Shown here one piece after another: positions 46,012-57,751 of a stretch of 64,000 nucleotides of DNA. The stretch comes from Okapia johnstoni (Eukaryota > Chordata > Mammalia > Artiodactyla > Giraffidae). The first letter of the stretch is position 1, and every line of letters starts with the position of its first letter. The DNA lies in contig CM044320.1 of NCBI GenBank assembly GCA_024291935.2, positions 36,362,001 to 36,426,000 of the forward strand. The letters run 5' to 3'. A program made the position numbers and the translations under genes. A model generated the notes under the pieces. The model did no database searches and had not been told where the DNA came from. It worked only from the letters and a program-made list of their open reading frames with translations.

Positions 46012-46363
46012 GGGGCTTCCCTGGTGGCTCAGTGGTAAAGAATCCACATACTAATGCAGGAGACATGGGTTCAGTCCCTGATCTGGGAAGATCCCACTTG
46101 CCACGGAACAGCTAGCCCATTAAGCTTGTGCTCAAGAGCCCAGGAGCCACAAATACTGATCCCATGTGCTGCAACTACTGAAGTCCACGCCCTAGAGCCT
46201 GTGCTCCACAACAAAAGAAGCCCTGACAATGAAAAGCCCACACGCTGCAAATAGAGAGTAGCCCCCAGTCTCCATAACTAGAGAAAAGCCCAAACAACAA
46301 TGAAGATCCAGGACACCCAAAAATAAACACATTTTTTAAATTATTTAAAGTAAATAAATAAAT
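46012..46363 (+). mobile_element. CHR/ART2A-type tRNA-derived SINE, long form
   Basis: GGGGCTTCCCTGGTGGCTCA head, GGAAGATCCCACTTGCCACG, then the diagnostic GAGCCACAAATACTGATCCC, GTGCTCCACAACAAAAGAAG and TAGAGAAAAGCCCAAACAAC segments and a TAAATAAATAAATA tail. Confidence 0.92.
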
Positions 46364-47054
46364 AGGCATACTAGATCATATTTGCCTTTCCCTCTTATTT
46401 ATATTAGGTAAAGTGAGCCTGCCTCATTTTTTCCCCAAGAAATTAAACATTCCCTAGTGCATGACCATGACCAATTACAGTGAAGCACTGCTTTAGCATG
46501 TCCACTGTGAATACCTGCCCAGACATGCATTACCTTTGAAAAGTTCCAGCCCAAAGCCCATAAAAATAATTATGACCTTGCCAAAATAAAAGAATCTATC
46601 CCCCAGAAATGTTACACACAATGTTGTTTTACTGAGGAACAGAACAATTCTACAAAAACCCCGCCAGATATAATAATCAGGGCCCAGGTTTTCATTCTAT
46701 CAGTGAACAGGCTGTCACTTTACAGTCCTTCAAAAATGTATGGGCTTCTTAGAGATGGAATGTGATAGTTCATATTTTACTTAAAGGTGAGTAAGGACCT
46801 TTTGAAAAATGCTGAACCCAAAGGCCCTGGACAGTAGAATCCCACTTATTGCCAGCTTGATGATAACATGGGTAAGAGGAGGTCAAATGATCAGTGCCCA
46901 ACAAGGCAAAATGTGGGCTAACGCCACTCAGGGCCCACAGAATGGGGAGAAATAGATCAGACAAAAGTGCTCTCGACCAAATGTTTCTAACTGTCTAAGA
47001 AGATACTGGGGATGGGAATGGGCAACCTCCAGAACCTGGAGCAGCCTACAGGGT
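46364..47054. other. No gene or repeat recognised
   Basis: AT-rich start, then mixed sequence. Short minus frames (about 64 codons) have no recognisable content. Confidence 0.4.
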
Positions 47055-47152
47055 GGAATCTTCCCAGGTAGCTCAGTAATAAAGAACCCACCTGCCAATG
47101 CAGAAGATACAGGAGATTCAAGTTTGATCACACATGACTTAACAACTGAACA
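47055..47152 (+). mobile_element. Bov-tA SINE, internally deleted
   Basis: The head (CTTCCCAGGTAGCTCAGTAA) and box-B-like AAGTTTGATC are followed at once by the SINE end CACATGACTTAACAACTGAA, so about 100 bp of body are missing. Confidence 0.8.
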
Positions 47153-47157
47153 AATCC

Positions 47158-47302
47158 CCTAAATCTTACAACTACTTCATGAGGCCATTATTCCATTTTT
47201 GGAATAAGAAAATAACTTATGTTCATACTACTTCTCAGTAATAAAGCTGAGACTTGGCCCCAGAACTTCTGTCCCTAGAGGCTACCTATGTACCTAATCA
47301 CT
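47158..47302 (-). repeat. MIR SINE fragment
   Basis: Reverse-complement MIR with CTACTTCATGAGGCCATTAT, CATTTTTGGAATAAGAAAAT and AATAAAGCTGAGACTTGGCC. The next SINE is inserted at its end. Confidence 0.7.
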
Positions 47303-47312
47303 AAGCTATGCT

Positions 47313-47521
47313 GTTGTTTAGTTGTTAAGTTATGTCTGACTCTTTTGTAACCCCATGAACTGTAGCCCCACCAGGCGCCTCTGTCCATGGAATTTCCCAG
47401 GCAAGAGTCCTAGAGAGGGTTACCATTTCCTTCTCCAAGGGATCTTCCTGACTGAGGGATCAAACCCACATCTCCTTCATTGGCAGGAGGATTCTTTACC
47501 ACTAAGTCATCTGAGAAGCCC
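47313..47521 (-). mobile_element. Bov-tA SINE with target-site duplication
   Basis: Reverse-orientation SINE (TGTTTAGTTGTTAAGTTATG tail side; head ending AAGTCATCTGAGAAGCCC). AAGCTATGCT flanks it at 47303-47312 and 47522-47531. Confidence 0.95.
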
Positions 47522-47531
47522 AAGCTATGCT

Positions 47532-48699
47532 ACTCCATCACTGTTAAAGATAAACAAGAAAGGAAATGCCAGAACCACTTTTCAGAAAGAAGTACACAAG
47601 AACATCCTTTCAAGTCATGAAGCAATCTTTCTTTATGTGAAAACTAAACTGTTTCTTACTATCCAAGCCCTAATTTAAAGAGATTTGATACTAAAGGCCT
47701 TGTATATAATCTTGATCAAAGTGAATTCTTGACAATTCATAACCATAATCTGATGGGGATATGCACCTGCTACATCACTTAAGAAGATGATCAACATTAA
47801 AGCAGCTTCCTAACAATCAGGCCAGTAAAATATGTCCTACATGTGTCTATTTTCTTTGCCAAGTAAATAAGCAATCATCTGTTCAAGCACAAAGTTTACC
47901 AGCTGCCTGAATGCAGCAAGCATGAGTTAAATTCCAAGCCAAGTCACGTAATTAATTGGGCTTTATATATCCATCAGGTACACAAGAATAACCCAGATGG
48001 AAGTACATTTAATAAATAGCCTGGATTTTAATTTTCACTGGCAGACCACAGATGAAATACATTCTTTATTCTTTTTCCCCCATTCTGCAAGGGAATTCAG
48101 ATGTACCTTTATCAACATAAACTAGCTGCCATTTCATTATTATAATAACATTATCAAAACTGGATAAAACAAACTCTGAAAATGAGGCTATGAATGTGTG
48201 TTTGTAACAATAAGTAAACAAGACATTACTACCAAAGTATTCATTTTACTTCCAATTATCAGTTTTGTGAGAATGTATTTCTGCTCTTCCAACCAAGGTC
48301 TCAAATGTCTCTGGCAGGTAGATAGTTCTCATTTTACCCAAGTATATCCAACTCTAAGTGTTCAGAAATGCCAAAATTAATTAGAAGCTAGAAATAAAAT
48401 AAAAAGCATAAAATCATAAGAAAGTTCCCATTAGTTTTTATATTCTTCAGAGGAAAATGAACGTTTTAAGAGCTCATCAATGTTGGGTTTTCACAGCTAT
48501 GCAGGATTCAGCTATGGCAAAAATCTCAGAACCATGGCTTTGGCATTCTCAACAATTAATTATCATTGTCAGTTTATTAAAAAGCAGCAGTTAATATAAA
48601 GCAACTTGACTATTTTTAACCTTCACATTCAAATCCTTCTGACTTCATCACTTTTGCCACATAGGAATCTAACTCAAAAACGTCCACGCCGCTGCACTT
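47532..48699. other. Repeat-poor stretch, no gene recognised
   Basis: Nearly 1.2 kb of AT-rich sequence with no repeat that I can identify. The longest frame, 48198-48380 (60 codons), has no recognisable features. Confidence 0.45.
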
Positions 48700-49020
48700 G
48701 TTGCCTCAGACAGGAGTCCCCTTGGCATCTCCCTCATCTTCCTCCCTGACGGAGTTCCTGCCTCCATCCCCCACTTCATCTGCTTACTGCACAAGTCCTG
48801 AGCTGTCACACACATCCATTTTCAGTTCACACCTCTCATGCTACTTGTGCTGAGACTTTCCAACGTTTCGGCAGCTCACTAAGCCGCTCCAACTTCCGCG
48901 TGGATCAGACGCTCCAGACAGTTGTCCAATGGCCCCTTGTGCATTTATCTATCATCACGCTTTATATTTACATGACTCTCCCACTAGAGTGTAGACAGAC
49001 ATCTAACCTATGCTGGGTCA
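48700..49020 (+). repeat. L2 3' region
   Basis: The order TTGGCATCTCCCTCATCTTC, CCCCTTGTGCATTTATCTAT and GACTCTCCCACTAGAGTGTA resembles the 3' part of L2. It holds roughly ten CpG dinucleotides, more than its surroundings. Confidence 0.5.
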
Positions 49021-49165
49021 ACCACTCTCTTTAATGAGAATCTGAAATCAGGACAATATAATTCTAGTTCATCTCTTCTCAAGACAAATGGAGAGATCAT
49101 GCAAACAGTCTTTGAAGAGAGAGTGGGGAAAGGAAGACAGCATGGACAAAAAGCAAAAAGTGAAA

Positions 49166-49365
49166 ATGAAGTTGCTTAGTCGTGTCCGACTCTTTGCGAC
49201 CCCATGGACTGTAGCCTACCAGGCTTCTCTGTCCATGGGATTTTCCAGGCAAGAATACTGGAGTGGGTTGCCATTTCCTTCTCCAGGAGATCTTCCCGAC
49301 CCAGGGATCAAACCCAGATCTCCCACATTGCAGGCAGACACTTTACCCTCTGAACCACCAAATCC
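49166..49365 (-). mobile_element. Bov-tA SINE
   Basis: Reverse-orientation SINE, well preserved: AGTCGTGTCCGACTCTTTGC, AATACTGGAGTGGGTTGCCA, AGATCTTCCCGACCCAGGGA; the tRNA-like head is slightly eroded at the right end. Confidence 0.93.
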
Positions 49366-49623
49366 CTGACCAGGTGAAAAATAAATCGGTTTCACTTACC
49401 ATTGCTGGTGTCCAGAAACCACAGTCATATATGCAACTTTGGGTTCGGTGAGATTCTCATGTATTCTTTCAATAAAACTTCCATTTTTAGAAAACAAAAG
49501 TGTTTTTGTTTCTAACAAGCAAATGATTCCTAAGACACATATAATAAGTGATGAATGTGTATATACTAGCTAAATGAACCAATGACTGCTTTAATTTATT
49601 AGAACAGAACAAAGATACCCTGC

Positions 49624-49960
49624 AGCTTCCCTGGTAGCTCAGCTGGTAAAGAATCTGCTTGCAATGCAGGATACCCTGGTTCAATTCCTGGGTCAGGAAG
49701 ATCCCCTGGAGAATGGGTAGGCTACCCACTCCAGTATTCATGGGCTTCCCTAGTGGCTCAGATGGTAAAGAATCAGCATGAAATGCGAGAGACCTAGGTT
49801 CGATCCCTGGGTTGGGAAGATCCCCTAGAGGAGGGCATGGCAACCCACTCCAGTATTCTAGCCTGGAGAATCCCCATGGACAAAGGAGCCTGGTGGGCTA
49901 CAGTCCATGGGGTTGCAAAGTGTTGCACATGACTGAGCAACTAAGCACAGCACAGCAAAG
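49624..49960 (+). mobile_element. Bov-tA SINE, dimer with two tRNA heads
   Basis: Unit one starts CTTCCCTGGTAGCTCAGCTG and ends at CTACCCACTCCAGTATTCAT. A second head, GGGCTTCCCTAGTGGCTCAG, follows directly at 49742 with a full body ending TGACTGAGCAACTAAGCA and a GCACAGCACAGCA tail. Confidence 0.93.
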
Positions 49961-50064
49961 ATTCCCTCTCAGCCATCAATACACAGTAGAACCTCCAGTT
50001 TTGCACCCAACATTGCAAGAATAGCAATTTTTAAAAGAAGAAACATGATAGTACAGTTTTATAA

Positions 50065-50210
50065 GATTTGGGATATAGAAGGACCATAGAAGATACTCAA
50101 AATCTTTAACTTCCTCCAATTACCACTATTTTAAAGATGAGAAAATAGAGGCCCAGAGAGGTGAGAAAATTGCCCAAGGTCATAAAGCAAGTCAGAATCA
50201 CCATAGAGTT
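50065..50210 (-). repeat. MIR-like ancient SINE fragment
   Basis: ATTTTAAAGATGAGAAAATA, GAGGCCCAGAGAGGTGAGAA and TTGCCCAAGGTCATAAAGCA share the MIR-type core on the reverse strand. Confidence 0.6.
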
Positions 50211-51615
50211 CATTATACCTTTGACTTAAGGATGACCAGGAAAACACCTGTGGTGTGATGTGAGCTTTCAGAAGAACAAAACCAGATGGTGGTTTTATAT
50301 CCTGCAGATTTTTCAAGAAAAGCAACGAGGGCCAATTATAAGAGCTCAGGTTTTAAGACATCCTATTCTCTTAGTCTTTAACCATGTTAACACCTTATTG
50401 AAAGGATTAAAGACAGACCAGGGGACTCTCCATCTCAGCTGTAAATTAGGTGATTTAATGAATAATCATTGGAGACATGAAAGACAGCATCTCATTTTCT
50501 TTGCATAAAAGTCAAAATTACAGTTATCAATTTAAATAAGTAATCATTTAACCAATAATATATATGTCTCATATTTGAAGTGTATATCATAATTCTTTTC
50601 ACAATCACAAAACATTACTTAAAGCTGAATGCAAAGTATAAAAGAAAAATCTTTTGAGAAAGACTTAACTCACACTCACGTAAAGCTCTATCAATCAATA
50701 ACTAAAATGCATTGACTATTCACTAGGTGCAGAGAAACGCCAGACCTTAACCTCAACATTATCTTCTCACTCACCCAATTCTGGATGGCTATTTGAATTT
50801 GTTTTCTTTCTTTCTCAAATTATGATAGATTAGTTGCCTCCATACTCTAGAAATTCAGATTTATGTTTCCTTTAAATACTTCGGCAATTCTTTTGGAGAG
50901 TAAATCTTTAAAGACAAGTCTTTAATGTCAGTCTCCTCATAAGGACTGCTGCTTAAAATAATTTCAAAATTAATATACATTTTCTAGCTTATATATAAAT
51001 GATGACCATGATTTTTATAATGCAAACTATTCATGTTTATAAAGTCTACATACAAGAAAAATAGCTTCCTATATAAAAATAAAGTTGATTCATCTAGGAA
51101 TTGGGAACTATATCTCTGTTTATTTCTTATACTTCAAATTAATGATTTGTTTAACTAATGGCTTTTTATTCAGCAGAGACTCTAAAGGATATTTTTCTTG
51201 ACTATTGTTAGTTACAGAAAAATAACGAATAAACACAAACAGTTCTTTTTAATACTTTATTAATGTAATGAGGCATTAATTAGTTAAATAAATACACCCT
51301 TTGTTTAGGAATGCCTGTTAACCCAGGCATTCTCTGAGCAACCCAAACACTGATGAACTTTACAACATTATCCCAGAATACTTTTATTTTTTATTTCTTT
51401 ATACTCTGTTTTTGTTCCCTTTCAAATGCTATAAGCTCATAAAAAAGAGAAAATTTAACTTAATAGGTCAAATCAAGATGATCCCATTATCCCTAATGTA
51501 CCCAACAGAGAATGCGGGAACACTGTAGAAAGAATATAGTTCTCAATAATAATTCAACATTGATTTGGCATAAAATAAACACGGGAAAATCTGAGCTCTA
51601 CCACTGATTAATTGT
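50211..51615. other. Repeat-poor stretch with a small hairpin
   Basis: About 1.4 kb with no repeat that I can name and no credible frame (the 82-codon frame at 50260-50508 has no recognisable content). A perfect 9 bp stem with a 6-nt loop, GAATGCCTG...CAGGCATTC, lies at 51309-51332. Confidence 0.45.
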
Positions 51616-51619
51616 CTCT

Positions 51620-51750
51620 ATGTATTGGATTGTTTTAAGCCTTTTCATGTATTATCTCACTTATTCCTCGCAACAAATGAGGTAGGTACTAGTATTTTTC
51701 TCTGCGCACATGAGGAACCTGACACAGAGTTTAAGAAATTTGCCCAGCAC
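51620..51750 (-). repeat. MIR SINE
   Basis: Reverse-complement MIR: TTTTCATGTATTATCTCACT, AACAAATGAGGTAGGTACTA, CATGAGGAACCTGACACAGA and AAGAAATTTGCCCAGCACTC. Confidence 0.8.
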
Positions 51751-51919
51751 TCTGACCTCCTCTTTTCTTCCTGAGAACTAGAGATGAAACTCATGTGAAA
51801 GATGCTTTCTATGTACCAGGAGGAAAGGAACAGTCATATCACCAGAGACGGAGTCAAGGCTGAGAGAAATCAATAGAAACTGACTTCATTAAAATAACTC
51901 TTCTCATCCTTTTTTGTCG

Positions 51920-52351
51920 TTCATTGTTCAGTTGCCCAGTCATGTCCAATTCTTTGCGACCCCATGGAGGTCTACATGCTACATGCTTCCCTGTCCTTCA
52001 CCATCTACTGGAGTTTGCTCAAACTCATGTCCACTGAGTCAGTGATGCCATCCAATCATCTCATCCTCTGTTGTCCCCTTCTCTTCCTGTTTTCAATCTT
52101 CCCCAGCATCAGGGTCTTTTCTAATGAGTAGGCTCTTTGCATCAGGGGGTCAAAGTATTGGAGTTTCAGGTTCAGCATCAGTCCTTCCAATGAACATTCA
52201 GGGTTAATTTCCTTAGGATTGACTGGTTTGATCTCCTTGCTGTCCATGGGACTGTCAAGAGTCTTCTCCAACACCACAGTTTGAAAGTATCTGTTCTTTG
52301 GTGCTCAGCTTTCTTTATGGTCCAACTCTCACATCTGTACATGACTACACG
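51920..52351 (-). mobile_element. BovB LINE, 5'-truncated (0.43 kb)
   Basis: Minus-strand BovB C-terminal region with an older-type tail (GTTCATTGTTCAGTTGCCCA). Landmarks: CTCATGTCCACTGAGTCAGT, GTCAAAGTATTGGAGTTTCA, TTTCTTTATGGTCCAACTCT. The frame is broken. Confidence 0.9.
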
Positions 52352-52669
52352 GAGTGCTGGTAATGGGCAATACAATTTTAAATAAAGGGTCAGGGAAGGC
52401 TCATTATAAAGGTGATACTTGAGCAAAAGTCAAAGCAGGTGAGGGACCATGATTTGCAGATATTTGGGGGCAAAAGAAAATGGTAAAGGGCTGCTGATGG
52501 AGTGTGCCCAGAAGTTTGAGAGCAATAAGGATCAGTGCTGGGATTAGGGGGAGGCAAGGTGTGCAAATGCAGGGTTAGATTCTATCCTCCTTCTAAATGT
52601 TCATATTTTGTGTATCATAATTACACATATTTGTGTATCATAATTTTTGCATTAATCTTGATACTGAAC
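52352..52669. other. No gene or repeat recognised
   Basis: Short, mixed-composition gap; GGATTAGGGGGAGGCAAGGT near 52541 is the only G-rich part. Confidence 0.4.
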
Positions 52670-52790
52670 TAAAATACTATTTTAAAAAGATAAACTTGCC
52701 CAAGTTCATAAACCTGACAAATAGTGGGCAGAACAGGAGCCCAGGCTTTTGGCATGAATCCATGCTCTTCACCACTCTGTGTACTGAAAA
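52670..52790 (-). repeat. MIR SINE fragment
   Basis: ACTTGCCCAAGTTCATAAAC, GTGGGCAGAACAGGAGCCCA and GAATCCATGCTCTTCACCAC match the reverse-complement MIR core and head. Confidence 0.65.
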
Positions 52791-52817
52791 TTTCATATGC
52801 TTTTGTAATGGCCGTAT

Positions 52818-53018
52818 GTGTACTCAGTCATGTCTGACTCTTCACAACCCCATGGACTATAGCCTGCCAGGCTCCTCTGTCCATGGAATTTTCCAGGCAA
52901 GACTACTAGACTGGGTTACTATTTTCTCCTCAAGGGACTCTTCCCAACCCAAGGTTAGAACCCTGGTCTCCTGTATCTCCAGCATTGGCAGGTGGATTCT
53001 TTTACCACTGAGCCAATA
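52818..53018 (-). mobile_element. Bov-tA SINE
   Basis: Reverse-orientation SINE: AACCCCATGGACTATAGCCT, CAGGCAAGACTACTAGACTG, GACTCTTCCCAACCCAAGGT, head ending ACCACTGAGCCAATAGT. Confidence 0.92.
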
Positions 53019-54597
53019 GTAAAATTTAAATATATATGCAAAACAATTAGCATAGTTCCTACTCATTACTAAGTACCCAGTCAAGTATAACTATGGTGGT
53101 CACCATCACGGTTATTGGTTTATAATCATGATCATGAATTATGACTCTTGTTACTGAATTCTAACATATTCATTCTCAATTATTTTTGCATGTACAGTCC
53201 TATTTTTTGGCTGAAAATGTTGGCCTTCTCAATTCTTCATTAAAAAATGTTTCTAGCATGCATTTCTCATATTCTGTCATGAGCATTCTACAAAATATAG
53301 ATTATTCAGTGGTCCAAACATGTGACCTATGATTTTCAGGGGAAAAAAAATTGGAGCTTTTACCAAATAATTTGGGATCTTAAGGATTTGCTACATAGTC
53401 TAGAATTATGTCCTCATGAAGGAACTATTACTATATCTTCTGAGTTTGTACAACAGAACTATGATGAGACTGCTTTTATTATAACCACAATCTTTTGGCA
53501 GGTTGCATTAGAAGAAAGGAGGGAAGAATAAAGGAAGACAGGGAGGGAAAAAGAGAAATGCTAATGTGTATTTTACAAAAGGCTGGAGATATATTTGGTT
53601 ATCTTGAAATCACAGCTCTTAACTAAAGCTGGAGAATTCCATATGGTGACTTTTTGATGGAAAAGCTTGAGACATGGAGTATTCAACAAAGAAGATGTCA
53701 TGACAGTGACTGAATTGCTTGTCAGTCAGAAATGCCTATCTTCTCTTCAGCATATGCTCCTGGCCATTTATCTGAAGGTAGATACCTAAATTGATTAGTT
53801 TTAACGGAGAAAGAAAATAATTTATCTTCAATTGACTGAAATTCATATGGGTGATCAAAAATGGCCAAGCACCAGTGCCCAATTAACATTAAACAAAATG
53901 AACCAAGGGCAGCAGTAGCTAGAACTACCCCATAGAGTAAAGAAATTTTGCTACCACTAAGTTAAAGAAATTTTGTCTCTTTAGCAAATGATTTATTTGA
54001 AGGAGCTCTTAGTGCTAATTTCTGAATGAAGCCAAGAAACATTTTATTGAAATAAACCATTTTAGTACTGAGTTCAGTTCAAGTACCAACACAGCTGTCA
54101 ATAAACTTTTAAATGAATACATCAACATAATTTTTGTTTTACTACATATTCTAGGGACTCAGAAGGTATAACTATATGTGCATATATTTTATTCTCTGTA
54201 TATCACCATAAAGGAATTTGAGAGTCCAGCTTGGGTTAAATCAACCAATCCAAAAAAATAATAGAGGCAGGAGTCCTTAGAATAAAACCCTCTTCCCTAA
54301 TGATAATCCCCAATGGAAAGTGGCTGATAATTTAGAAAGCTAGCAATACTAGTCTAATATAGTTTCTTCTATAAATTCTCCAATGGCTCCCCTCATCTCT
54401 GTTTCTCATATGCTAAAATAAAGCTATCTGATCATGTTCCTAGTTAAATAATTTCTTCTCTGCTAAAAGACATTTGCCTAGGCATCAGTATGTCCAACTA
54501 TTTCTCCAATGCCTTAACATTCCCTAAGAATGCTACTTCAGGGTATTTGGTGTTAACAAAATCTATAGAGAGTTTATTGTGCTTAAAAAATAAAAAA
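53019..54597. other. Repeat-poor stretch, no gene recognised
   Basis: About 1.6 kb, AT-rich, with no repeat that I can identify. The 69-codon frame at 53322-53531 has no recognisable domain. Confidence 0.45.
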
Positions 54598-55000
54598 ATA
54601 AGGTGCCCATAGGTGTGTGGATTTATCTCTGGGCTTTCTATTTTGTTCCATTGATCTATCTGTCCTTGTGCCAGTACCATACTGTCTTGATGACTGTGGC
54701 TTTGTAGTAGAGCCTGAAGTCAGGCAGGTTGATTCCTCCAATTCCATTCTTCTTTCTCAAGATTGCTTTGGCTATTCGAGGTTTTTTATATTTCCATACA
54801 AATTGTGAAATGATTTGTTCTAGTTCTGTGAAAAATACCGTTGGTAGCTTGATAAGGATTGCATTGAATCTATAGATTGCTTTGGGTAGTATACTCATTT
54901 TCACTATATTAATTCTTCCAATCCATGAACACGGTATATTTCTCCATCTGTTTGTGTCCTCTTTGATTTCTTTCATCAGTGTTTTATAGTTTTCTATATA
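54598..55000 (-). mobile_element. Inverted 5' segment of a twin-primed L1
   Basis: Reverse-complement ORF2 sequence: GGTGCCCATAGGTGTGTGGA is antisense to the start of the segment normally followed by GGAGGCAAGAATATACAATG. The plus-strand part of the same L1 begins immediately at 55001 with that very next piece; only about a dozen bases of ORF2 are missing between them. This is the expected product of twin priming. Confidence 0.92.
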
Positions 55001-56430
55001 AGGAGGCAAGAATATACAATGGAGAAAAGACAATCTTTTTAACAAGTGGTGTTGGGAAAACTGGTCAACCACTTGTAAAAGAATGAAACTAGAACACTTT
55101 CTAACACCATACACAAAAATAAACTCAAAATGGATTAAAGATCTAAATGTAAGACCAGAAACTTTAAAACTCCTAGAGGAAAACATAGGCAAAACACTCT
55201 CTGACATAAATCACAGCAGGATCCTCTATGACCCACCTCCCAGAATATTGGAAATAAAAGCAAAAATAAACAAATGGGACCTAATTAAAATTAAAAGCTT
55301 TTGCACAACAAAGGAAACTATAAGCAAGGTGAAAAGACAGCCTTCAGAATGGGAGAAAATAATAGCAAACAAAGCAACGGACAATTAATCTCAAAAATAT
55401 ACAAGCAACTCCTGCAGCTCAATTCCAGAAAAATAAACGACCCAATCAAAAAATGGGCCAAAGAACTTAACAGACATTTCTCCAAAGAAGACATACAGAT
55501 GGCTAACAAACACATAAAAAGATGCTCAACATCACTCATTATTAGAGAAATGCAAATCAAAACCACAATGAGGTACCATTTCACGCCAGTCAGAATGGCT
55601 GCTATCCAAAAGTATACAAGCAAGAAATGCTGGAGAGGGTGTGGAGAAAAGGGAACCCTCTTACACTGTTGGTGGGAATGCAAACTGGTACAGCCAACTA
55701 TGGACAACAGTGTGGAGATTCCTTAAAAAACTGGGAATAGAACTGCCATATGACCCAGCAATCCCACTGCTGGGCATACACACCGAGGAAACCAGAACTG
55801 AAAGGGACGCGTGTACCCCAATGTTCATCGCTGCACTGTTTATAATAGCCAGGACATGGAAGCAACCTAGATGTCCATCAGCAGACGAATGAATAAGGAA
55901 GCTGTGGTACATATACACAATGGAATATTACTCAGCCATTAAAAAGAATACATTTGAATCAGTTCTATTGAGATGGATGAAACTGGAGCCCATTATACAG
56001 AGTGAAGTAAGCCAGAAAGAAAAACACCAATACAGTATACTAATGCATATATATGGAATTTGAAAGATGGTAACGATAACCCTATATGTGAGACAGAATA
56101 AGAGACACAGGTGCATAGAACAGTCTTATGGACTCTGAGGGAGAAGGTGAGGGTGGAACTTTCTGAGAGAATAGCATTGAAACATGTATATTATCATATG
56201 TGAAACAGAACACCATTCCAGGTTCAATGCATGAGACAAATGATCAGGGCTGGGGCAATGGAATGATCCAGAGGGATGGGATGGGGAGGGAGGTGGGAGG
56301 GGGGTTCAGGATGGGGAACACACGTAAACCCATGGCTGATTCATGTCAATGTATGGCAAAAACCACTACAATATTGTAAAGTAATTAGCCCCCAACTAAA
56401 ATAAATAAATTAAAAAAAATTTTTTGTAAA
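55001..56430 (+). mobile_element. L1 3' part, sense portion of a twin-primed copy
   Basis: ORF2 C-terminal part with the sequence [20 protein letters not shown] (the cysteine-rich C-terminal motif) near 55624-55683, broken by stops, then a full ruminant L1 3' UTR with TTCATGTCAATGTATGGCAA and CAATATTGTAAAGTAATTAG. The A-rich tail ends near 56421. It closely resembles the copy at 62979-64000. Confidence 0.93.
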
Positions 56431-57449
56431 CAGTATAGTAACATTTTTATGCAATTGGATAAAGACTGGAAAGGGTCATAGCAGCATGAAATTATTAAAT
56501 TCAAATACTAAGATATATTATGAAGCAATTTTTTAAATGACAAATTACTTTAAAGCTACCAGGATTTGTTGAAATCCAATGGATGACAAATTCCTCTGCA
56601 GGAAACTGAGACCCACAAACTGTTTCACTTTCAGCATGGTGTGGGAGAAAGAAATCATCACCACAAAGTAAGGAAAAAAAGTGAAATTTTAACAAACTCT
56701 GAAATGCTGAGTATGGATTAACCTGTCAGGTTATATCCCTGGGAGCCTCAGACTTAAGGAGGGTCTGTGTTCATTCATCAGCTTTTATCTGGGGGCCTCT
56801 ATTGAGTGCTCGCAAATTGGGACAGGGATGGTACCTGGCATAGGCCCCTTCACTGGAACACGAGCACTAAACCCCATCTTGTATGAAGCAAAACCTTGAA
56901 GACATGGGGAATGAGGTAGGAAACCCTCCTGCACCTGCTCTTGGATGAATGTATACTGCTGGGGAAGGAGGGCTAGCAGCGAAGTGATCTGCAGCTGATG
57001 CGGGATGAGACAGCTGTTTGAGTCCAGGCCCTGCAACTGAGCCCAGGCCCCTAAAGCAGAGGCCTGCTATCACTGGGTGAGGGCAGGACATGTGCCCCAA
57101 CAGAAGGGCTCCCTACAAGACCCTGTCACTGGTATAGGGCAGACTATAGCTATATGGCAGGGGAAGGTGGGGGAGGTTGTAGTGAGGACAAAGGACTGAA
57201 ACACTAAGACAGTTCCACACCCACAATGCAGGTGAACAAGGCCTTCTAAGAACAGGCTACACCAACAGAACGAAGAAACTCTACCTGCCTTCATCATAAG
57301 CCTCCACCAATAACCACCAATAGCAGTCGGCTGCTGGGGAAGAACAAGGCCATGGGAAAATACCCACTTGTAGTTCAGGTCTCCTAGATCTACTGAGAGC
57401 TGAGAGCAAACCAGGAACCCTGAAAAAAGGCCCTACAGAAATGAAGCCA
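56431..57449. other. No gene; GC-richer stretch of unknown origin
   Basis: AT-rich to about 56700, then GC-moderate to 57440. Four minus frames of 75-83 codons overlap, but none shows a domain or a consistent coding frame. I considered an L1 5' region, since an old L1 follows, without a convincing match. Confidence 0.4.
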
Positions 57450-57667
57450 TGGGCTTCCCAGATGGTGCTAGTGGAAAAGAACCCGCCTGCACATGCAGGA
57501 GATGTAAGAAATGTGGGTTCCATCCCTGGGTATGGAAGATCCCCTGGAGGAGGGCATGGCAGCCCACTTCAGTATTCTTGCCAGGAGAATCCCATGGACA
57601 GAGGAGCCTGGAGGGCTACAGTCCACAAGGTCACAAAGAGTCAGATATGACTGAAGTGACTTAGCCC
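57450..57667 (+). mobile_element. Bov-tA SINE
   Basis: GGGCTTCCCAGATGGTGCTA head, GGAAGATCCCCTGGAGGAGG, TTCTTGCCAGGAGAATCCCA and AAGAGTCAGATATGACTGAA end. An extra GATGTAAGAA-like insertion lies in the tRNA-like head. Confidence 0.92.
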
Positions 57668-57751
57668 ACATGCAATGAAAACCACATGCAGAGCACAAAA
57701 TGGTGGCAGCTCACCATTGGAGGAATTTGGGGGCGGGGAAATAGTGAGAGG

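Noticed and set aside
48700..49020. CpG cluster as a promoter or CpG island
   Set aside because: It is short, only modestly CpG-rich and better explained by an old L2 copy.
56785..57523. GC-richer block with minus-strand frames as exons
   Set aside because: Several frames of similar length compete, none has a recognisable motif, and the last runs into a SINE.
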